A DNA stretch of 5,655 bases from Oscillospiraceae bacterium. Lineage in GTDB: Bacteria > Bacillota_A > Clostridia > Oscillospirales > Oscillospiraceae. The notes beneath the pieces were generated by a model. It saw nothing but the letters and a program-made list of their open reading frames with translations. It made no database searches and had not been told where the DNA came from. The position numbers were made by a program, and so were the translations under genes. Shown here in pieces: positions 1 to 4,070 of this stretch. Position 1 is the first letter of the stretch; the number at the start of each line of letters is the position of its first letter. Where the stretch lies: the NCBI GenBank assembly GCA_017550765.1, contig JAFZOC010000265.1, positions 1 to 5,655 on the forward strand. Reading direction: 5' to 3'.

Positions 1-214
1 AGTCGCAGCCCTCCGGCGGGAAGCGCTCATAGCTCCCGTCGTGATTGCCGTGGACATAGAGCAGGGGAGCGCGACCCATGGTCACCAGAAAACTGAGATA
101 ATCCGCTTTCAGATCGCCGGCAGACAGGATCAGGTCGATCCCGTCCAGCTTGCCGGGCGTGTAATAGTCCCAATAATAGGGGCTCTCGATATCGGAGATC
201 AGCAGGATCTTCAT
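1..214 (-). CDS. Calcineurin-like metallophosphoesterase, N-terminal part (cut by window edge)
   Basis: Seventy-one residues are visible before the gene leaves the window. They carry the N-terminal half of the metallophosphoesterase metal site: motif I ISDIE (D8, with E10 where most relatives have His), motif II AGD (D34), and motif III GNHD (N57, H58, D59). The family hydrolyses phosphomono- or phosphodiesters using two metal ions; the substrate here cannot be told. There is no signal peptide, so the enzyme is probably cytosolic. The ATG lies 5 bases after the stop of the BMP-like gene upstream, and a GAGAGG ribosome site (about 229-234) sits inside that gene's last codons, so the two are probably co-transcribed and translationally coupled. 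The rest of the metal site (later His residues) lies outside the window. Family assignment is firm; role is unknown. Confidence 0.9.
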   Translation of the reverse strand, partial: MKILLISDIESPYYWDYYTPGKLDGIDLILSAGDLKADYLSFLVTMGRAPLLYVHGNHDGSYERFPPEGCD

Positions 215-219
215 GGCGT

Positions 220-2154
220 TCAGCTCATCCTCTCTTTCTGAAGGGACATGACCTTCGTCGTATCGGCGGCTTCGGGACGGAGCTGTGAGATCTCCGGGAT
301 CCTTCCGCGCACGTTCTCGCAGAGCCAGTCCATCCGCATGAGCTCTTCGGGCGAGAACGTCCGGCTGCCATCATTGCGAAGCGCGCCGTTCTGGTCCGTG
401 ATGCGGCATCGGAAAGGTTCGAACCAGCCTCCGCGAAGATCCCGACACAGATGCTCGGCCAGACGCCGGATCCCATCGGGAAGGGCAGGGGAGAATTTGA
501 CATCGATGACGCCGCTGCCCATGCCCCACCAGTAGTTGATCGCCCGCTCGCTTTGGGCTTTGCCCAGATCGTCCCAGGTGCCGTTCAGGATGCCCCGGAC
601 CTCCTGCTCGTAGAAACGTCCCCAATCCCAGTAGGGAAGGGCAAGGGGCTGCAAGGCTCCGTCCTGCAGCAGTTTGTACGTGCCCCATTCCAGAGCCCAG
701 TAGGCGTGCTTCGCATCGCCTGCGTCGCGGTTGGAGATCACGGTCACCCTGCGGGAGAGGAGCTCGCTCACAGGGTCATCACACTCGGAGGACCAGACCA
801 GCTCGATCTGGGCTTTCGGCCTGGTCATCTGTGCGCCCAAAGCGAAGGCGTTGATCTCGGCGGGAACGCCGACGATCGGATACTGAGAGATATAGCCGAT
901 CCTGTCGTCCTCTGTCATGGCGCCGGCGATGGCGCCGGTGATGAACTTGCACTCATAGTTCCGGCTGTAATAGGTGCGCAGACCTGGATAGGGCTGCGAG
1001 AGCCCACAGACCAGGATCTTGATCTTCCCATGCGTGGCGGCGAATTTCCTGCAGGCAGCGACCATCTGCGGGGTCGTGGCGAAGATGAGATCTGTGCCCG
1101 CATCCGCAGCTCGCGCCAGCGCGCTGTCATAGTCGTGGTCAAGGGCGAAGTGCTCCTGGACAACGATCTTGTCACCAAGAGCCTCTTTCAGGTCCTTGGC
1201 TCCTTGGACATGTGCCGCGGTCCATGTGCTCAGCTCCGGCGGATAGGCATAGAGGAACGAGACGCGCAGATGCTCGGGGAGGGCGATATCTATGATCTTG
1301 GACAGGAGCCCCTTCTCTTTTTCCTCGGGCTCTGTGGAGAGCAGGATCGGACTGGGGAGCGAAGCGGCCTTTATCTCGTTCCACATGCCCTCTACGGCTT
1401 TGGTGAGCGCATCTCCGCTGAGAGCCTTGAGCTCATCGAAGGGGAAGATCTGCAGGCAGACCAGGAGCGCATCCGAGACCGTACCGGACAGAGCGGCGCC
1501 GCCCAGATGCTCGTAGACCGTGCGGAAGCGGCTCTGGAGCGCGAGGAACGCGCGTTTCTCTTCCTGTGTCCAGCAATGATCGGGCGTAAAGCCCATACAG
1601 GACTGGAGCTTCTCGTAACTGCCTGGCCGCGTGAAACGGATCTGATAGATCCTGCAAAGGGGATAGAAGAGCAGGAACTCATAATACATCTGGACCTCGG
1701 GGTCGTCCGAGCGCTGGGGAAGGATCCGCGTCACGTTCCCGCAGATCACAGGCGCGCCGTAGCTTTTCAGGACGCTTACGCGCTTGTTGCCCTCCTGGAC
1801 ATAGAATCGGCCCAGGTATTCGTAACAGCGGATCGGCTCACGGATCCCCTCATCGCTGAGATGGGCGTCGCACAGCGAGACCCATTTTAAGGCAAATTCC
1901 GAGTCGCTCCGCAGGAGCGGCATGAAATTGCCGGCGAAGGAGGCCTGACGACCGCGGCTCACCGTCCCGACGATCTGCTCTGCCGGGATATCGACGAGAC
2001 CAAGTTCTTCCTGCCCGCCTGCGGCAGACAGATCCACGATCTCATCCAGGACCTGGGGATAGGGATATCGTCCCTGGATGACGGAGCTCTTCTTGTATCG
2101 CTGCCCGAGCTTCAGGGCAAGTTCATATTGCTGGAGCGCTTCTTGACGGCTCAT
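220..2154 (-). CDS. BMP-family (PnrA/Med-like) ligand-binding protein with N-terminal ParB-like motif, cytosolic
   Basis: A 644-residue protein. Residues about 100-130 resemble the ParB/sulfiredoxin-like fold: a GIREPI strand, then YVQEGNKRVSVLK, whose G-x-K-R (G122 to R125) matches the ParB 'GERR' box. Residues about 297 to 575 look like a BMP/PnrA periplasmic-binding fold: LRVSFLYAYPPELSTWT at the start, a TDLIFATT strand (354-361), and IGYISQYPIVGVPAEINAFALG (419-440), the usual BMP hinge region. BMP proteins normally bind nucleosides outside the cell as lipoproteins. This one has no signal peptide, lipobox or membrane segment, and no ABC permease or ATPase is nearby, so I infer an intracellular sensing or binding role. 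The ATG at 2154 is preferred over the in-frame GTG at 2163, because that GTG lies inside the AAGGAGG ribosome site. It has its own promoter 30 bases upstream and is followed after 5 bases by a metallophosphoesterase gene. The domain calls are by eye; the ParB-like part is the less certain. Confidence 0.88.
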   Translation of the reverse strand: MSRQEALQQYELALKLGQRYKKSSVIQGRYPYPQVLDEIVDLSAAGGQEELGLVDIPAEQIVGTVSRGRQASFAGNFMPLLRSDSEFALKWVSLCDAHLSDEGIREPIRCYEYLGRFYVQEGNKRVSVLKSYGAPVICGNVTRILPQRSDDPEVQMYYEFLLFYPLCRIYQIRFTRPGSYEKLQSCMGFTPDHCWTQEEKRAFLALQSRFRTVYEHLGGAALSGTVSDALLVCLQIFPFDELKALSGDALTKAVEGMWNEIKAASLPSPILLSTEPEEKEKGLLSKIIDIALPEHLRVSFLYAYPPELSTWTAAHVQGAKDLKEALGDKIVVQEHFALDHDYDSALARAADAGTDLIFATTPQMVAACRKFAATHGKIKILVCGLSQPYPGLRTYYSRNYECKFITGAIAGAMTEDDRIGYISQYPIVGVPAEINAFALGAQMTRPKAQIELVWSSECDDPVSELLSRRVTVISNRDAGDAKHAYWALEWGTYKLLQDGALQPLALPYWDWGRFYEQEVRGILNGTWDDLGKAQSERAINYWWGMGSGVIDVKFSPALPDGIRRLAEHLCRDLRGGWFEPFRCRITDQNGALRNDGSRTFSPEELMRMDWLCENVRGRIPEISQLRPEAADTTKVMSLQKERMS

Positions 2155-2162
2155 CCGCGCCA

Positions 2163-2169
2163 CCTCCTT
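2163..2169 (-). promoter_or_regulatory. Shine-Dalgarno AAGGAGG of the BMP-like gene
   Basis: Read on the minus strand, AAGGAGG is followed by 8 bases and then ATG at 2154. The upstream in-frame GTG (2163-2161) overlaps this site and could not be served by it, so the site fixes the start three codons downstream of the longest open frame. Confidence 0.9.
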
Positions 2170-2180
2170 GATGCTGCGAT

Positions 2181-2208
2181 ATTATACACGTTGCAGAGTG
2201 GAACACAA
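2181..2208 (-). promoter_or_regulatory. Promoter of the BMP-like gene
   Basis: On the minus strand a consensus -10 TATAAT (2186-2181) follows a poor -35 TTGTGT (2208-2203, 3 of 6 to consensus) with a 16-base spacer. Transcription would start near 2174, giving a leader of about 20 bases with the ribosome site almost at its 5' end. It lies in the 72-base gap after the peptidase gene, and no terminator is seen there, so the BMP-like gene may be read both from here and by read-through. The perfect -10 makes it credible; the weak -35 hints that an activator may be needed. Confidence 0.6.
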
Positions 2209-2226
2209 TAGGCGATATGCACAAGA

Positions 2227-2868
2227 TCAGGACGTTCTCCTTACCATCAGCACATTGCTGACCAGAGCTGCGCTGTGTCTGCGCACGTATTCCTCGTATT
2301 CTTTCCGCTCGATGTAGTATTCCACGCCCCAGGAAGATATGCGCATGAGATCGTCTTCGATGCCCGTGACCGTCACGTAGTGGGCGACAGTCGATGCGGC
2401 GGGAACGAGACTGCCGTCATGTGCTTTTCTATAGAAGCGGAGCTTTTTCTTCCCCCAAAGGAAGGGAAAGTTCGGACCTACGGAAATGATTGCCGGGATG
2501 TCTTGGGCAAGAAGTTCCTGGACCCTGTCCCAAAAGCGTGGACCTGACACGGCCCAGAAAGCGCGATAGGGGAGGCGATAGTGCCGGAAGAGCCTGTCCA
2601 GGCCAATGGCCAGAAGGATGCCGTTGATGCCGGAGGAGGGGATGAGGGGGAAGAAATGGCGGCAAAGGAAACGCAGGTCGCGGTCGTAGTCTTCCAGCGG
2701 GATCGGCTGTCCCTGGCGACCGGACAGATAGAGGACAAGATCCAGTGCTGCCACAGGACCGCAGCCGCATTTCCTGATGTTCTTGTCCTCGGACCACATC
2801 TGGCAGCCGCCATAGGATGTTGCGGCTCCGCGACGGACACGGATGTAAGGTCTTTTCAGTTCCATCAT
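2227..2868 (-). CDS. Papain-like / C39-like cysteine peptidase, cytosolic
   Basis: A 213-residue protein with the layout of a papain-fold peptidase of the C39-like kind. An N-terminal YGGCQMW segment (19-25) precedes CGCGPVAALDLVLYL (34-48), where C36 in GCGP is the likely nucleophile. The likely catalytic His is H163 in AHYVTVTGIEDD, followed by ISSWG (177-181), which lines up with papain's NSWG but with Ser in place of the Asn. There is no signal peptide, propeptide or membrane segment, so it should act in the cytosol; substrate unknown. Three starts are possible: GTG 2871, ATG 2868 and ATG 2865. The ribosome site AAGAGG (2884-2879) is 7, 10 and 13 bases from them, so ATG 2868 is favoured but not certain. 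It is the first leftward gene, read from a strong promoter at 2894-2922, with the BMP-like gene 72 bases behind it. It could instead be a transglutaminase-like or inactive relative. Confidence 0.82.
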   Translation of the reverse strand: MMELKRPYIRVRRGAATSYGGCQMWSEDKNIRKCGCGPVAALDLVLYLSGRQGQPIPLEDYDRDLRFLCRHFFPLIPSSGINGILLAIGLDRLFRHYRLPYRAFWAVSGPRFWDRVQELLAQDIPAIISVGPNFPFLWGKKKLRFYRKAHDGSLVPAASTVAHYVTVTGIEDDLMRISSWGVEYYIERKEYEEYVRRHSAALVSNVLMVRRTS

Positions 2869-2893
2869 CACGCCATCACCTCTTGATGACCTT

Positions 2894-2922
2894 AGTATAA
2901 CGCATGGGGCGGCTCCTGTCTA
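2894..2922 (-). promoter_or_regulatory. Leftward promoter of the peptidase gene
   Basis: On the minus strand TAGACA (2922-2917, 5 of 6 to the -35 consensus), a 17-base spacer and TATACT (2899-2894, 5 of 6 to the -10 consensus). Transcription would start near 2887, only about 19 bases before the ATG. It is back to back with the rightward promoter at 2947-2975, and its -35 overlaps one copy of the direct repeat described separately. Confidence 0.75.
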
Positions 2923-2959
2923 TCCCGTTGTTCCGTCGATCCTGTCTTGAGATCCGTTG
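2914..2959. repeat. Tandem imperfect direct repeat across both -35 boxes; candidate operator
   Basis: TCCTGTCT occurs at 2914-2921 and again at 2940-2947. Each copy is followed by CCGTTG (2925-2930 and 2954-2959), after gaps of 3 and 6 bases. The TCCTGTCT copies are 26 bases apart. The first overlaps the leftward -35; the second ends on the first base of the rightward -35. A third near copy, CCGTCG, lies at 2933-2938. The position suits a regulator that controls both promoters together, but no regulator gene is seen in the window and the repeat may be chance. Confidence 0.4.
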
Positions 2960-2975
2960 AGGAGCGTGATATAAT
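2947..2975 (+). promoter_or_regulatory. Rightward promoter of the AAA+/VWA genes
   Basis: TTGAGA (2947-2952, 5 of 6 to consensus), a 17-base spacer and a perfect TATAAT (2970-2975) with an extended -10 TG at 2967-2968. This is the best promoter in the window. Transcription would start near 2982, leaving a leader of about 170 bases before the ATPase gene. Confidence 0.78.
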
Positions 2976-3004
2976 GATCCGCCGGTAGGAAGACGTGACG
3001 GTAA

Positions 3005-3139
3005 ATGGCCTTTTGGCCCATATGCGCGAAGTACGTCGCAAAGGCGTCAGGGCATATGCCTTTTCCAGAGCGGCATGGCTTTTCGACGAAGAGATATGGG
3101 CGTTTCGCCATCAACGAGCTGCCAGGAGCGAGCGTGTGA
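3005..3139 (+). CDS. Possible small leader ORF, 44 codons
   Basis: An open frame runs from ATG 3005, directly after an in-frame TAA, to TGA 3137-3139, which is 13 bases before the ATPase start. It begins MAFWPICAKY and ends NELPGASV; it is rich in basic and aromatic residues, and I recognise no homologue. An AGGAAG (2987-2992) lies 12 bases upstream, rather far for a ribosome site, and the ATG sits in a small hairpin. It lies wholly inside the predicted transcript, so it could be a leader peptide whose translation affects the ATPase gene. An ORF this short is also expected by chance in GC-rich DNA. Confidence 0.2.
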   Translation: MAFWPICAKYVAKASGHMPFPERHGFSTKRYGRFAINELPGASV

Positions 3140-3140
3140 C

Positions 3141-3146
3141 AGGAGG
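3141..3146 (+). promoter_or_regulatory. Shine-Dalgarno AGGAGG of the ATPase gene
   Basis: AGGAGG ends 6 bases before ATG 3153. It sets the start there rather than at ATG 3075 in the same frame, which has no ribosome site and would add a 26-residue basic tail unlike the rest of the protein. Confidence 0.9.
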
Positions 3147-3152
3147 AGAGAT

Positions 3153-4070
3153 ATGATCGATCGTTTGCGTGACCAGGGTGTGGACGAAAAGACCCTGCGG
3201 CGGGTGGAAGAGTTCCGGGCTCAATACCCCGCAGGGCCGGATCAGGATGCCAGGATCCCGCGGCCCAAGTTCATGTATTACGGAAAGGAGATCTGGGAGC
3301 AAGCGCTGACGGCGCTGCTGGCAGGTGAGGACCTGCTGCTGGTAGGGCCCAAGGCGACCGGAAAGAACGTCCTTGCCGAAGATCTCGCAGCAGTCTTCGC
3401 TCGTCCGGAATGGGACATCTCTTTCTATCTGAATACCGACGCCGCCTCTCTGATCGGGACGGATACTTTCCGCAACGGGGAAGTGAGCTTTCGCAGCGGC
3501 CCGATCACCCAGTGCGCGCTCCAGGGAGGCTTTGGCGTCCTGGACGAGATCAACATGGCAAAAAACGAATCTCTGGCCGTACTGCACGCAACGCTGGACT
3601 TCCGACGGATCATCGACGTCCCCGGATACGATCGCATCCAGCTCCATCCCGCCTGTCGTTTCATCGCCACGATGAACTACGGCTACGCAGGGACGAGGGA
3701 ACTCAACGAGGCCCTCGCGTCCCGCTTCATGGTCATCAATATGCCCATCATCTCTCAGGAGGATCTAAAGGAGCTGCTCCGGTCCCAGTTCCCGCATCTT
3801 CGGGAGACCTATACGGAGCAATTGAGCTGTTTGTTCCAGGATATCCGAAAGAAATGCGAGAGCGCGGAGATCTCCACGAAAGCACTGGATCTGCGAGGTC
3901 TGCTGGGCGCGATCGCTCTTGTTGAGAACGGGCTCTCGATCGGACAGGCTCTTGAACTGGGCATCGTGAACAAGTCTTTCGACGCCTTTGAACGCCAGCT
4001 CGTCTGCGATATCATCACGGCCCGGATCCAAAGCGATCTGCGCGCCGACGCCCTCTTTATCCAGACATGA
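3153..4070 (+). CDS. MoxR-class AAA+ ATPase (NorQ/CbbQ/CoxD-like)
   Basis: A 305-residue single-domain AAA+ ATPase of the AAA_5/MoxR group. The ATP site is clear: Walker A GPKATGKN (65-72), with Asn at the place usually held by Thr or Ser; Walker B FGVLDEIN (127-134, D131 and E132); sensor 1 N175 in IATMNYGYAGTRELNEAL; arginine finger R191 in ASRF; and a probable sensor 2 arginine R248 in LDLRGL. The Walker A to finger spacing and the C-terminal helical lid fit NorQ, CbbQ and CoxD, ring-forming cytosolic ATPases that remodel or activate a partner enzyme through a VWA protein. The next gene encodes such a VWA protein and overlaps by 4 bases, so the two form one unit. It is read from the rightward promoter at 2947-2975 through a long leader. 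The target enzyme is not in the window. A specific symbol such as norQ is not justified. Confidence 0.93.
   Translation: MIDRLRDQGVDEKTLRRVEEFRAQYPAGPDQDARIPRPKFMYYGKEIWEQALTALLAGEDLLLVGPKATGKNVLAEDLAAVFARPEWDISFYLNTDAASLIGTDTFRNGEVSFRSGPITQCALQGGFGVLDEINMAKNESLAVLHATLDFRRIIDVPGYDRIQLHPACRFIATMNYGYAGTRELNEALASRFMVINMPIISQEDLKELLRSQFPHLRETYTEQLSCLFQDIRKKCESAEISTKALDLRGLLGAIALVENGLSIGQALELGIVNKSFDAFERQLVCDIITARIQSDLRADALFIQT

Larger units (their letters stand above)
2982..3152 (+). promoter_or_regulatory. Long 5' leader of the AAA+/VWA transcript, with small hairpins
   Basis: About 170 bases between the predicted transcription start and the ATPase ATG. Visible pairings are: ATGGCC/GGCC-C-AT around a TTTT loop (3005-3021); CATATGC (3019-3025) with GCATATG (3052-3058), followed by CCTTTT and enclosing GCGA/TCGC (3026-3029/3036-3039); TGACG (2996-3000) with CGTCA (3045-3049), which excludes the preceding long pairing; and ATGG-G-CG/CGCCAT around TTT (3096-3111). 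I do not recognise any known riboswitch class and there is no strong terminator. The alternative pairings make attenuation possible, but the stems are short and this is weak evidence. Confidence 0.3.

Noticed and set aside
451..1890. A 479-codon open frame on the plus strand, antisense to the BMP-like gene
   Set aside because: It has no ribosome site or recognisable domain, and is explained by the codon bias of the real GC-rich gene on the other strand.
3051..3064. Rho-independent terminator at GGCATATGCC followed by TTTT
   Set aside because: The palindrome has no loop and the T run is only 4 bases; with the upstream CATATGC it forms a 7-pair stem that is too weak and AT-rich for a convincing terminator.
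2920..3114. A 64-codon open frame on the minus strand (TTG or ATG start) in the divergent control region
   Set aside because: No ribosome site precedes it, it runs against and through the strong rightward promoter, and its end overlaps the peptidase promoter. Its codon use is not absurd, so a degraded gene remnant is possible, but I recognise nothing in it.
3090..3140. Fluoride or cyclic-di-GMP riboswitch in the ATPase leader
   Set aside because: GGGCG/CGCC and GCAAAGGC resemble parts of these aptamers, but the hairpin loop is only 3 bases with no pseudoknot partner, and the GGGCAAACC and receptor elements of the cyclic-di-GMP class are missing.
3075..3152. Upstream extension of the ATPase gene to ATG 3075
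   Set aside because: The AGGAGG site 6 bases before ATG 3153 is decisive, and the extra 26 residues are basic and unlike AAA+ N-termini.
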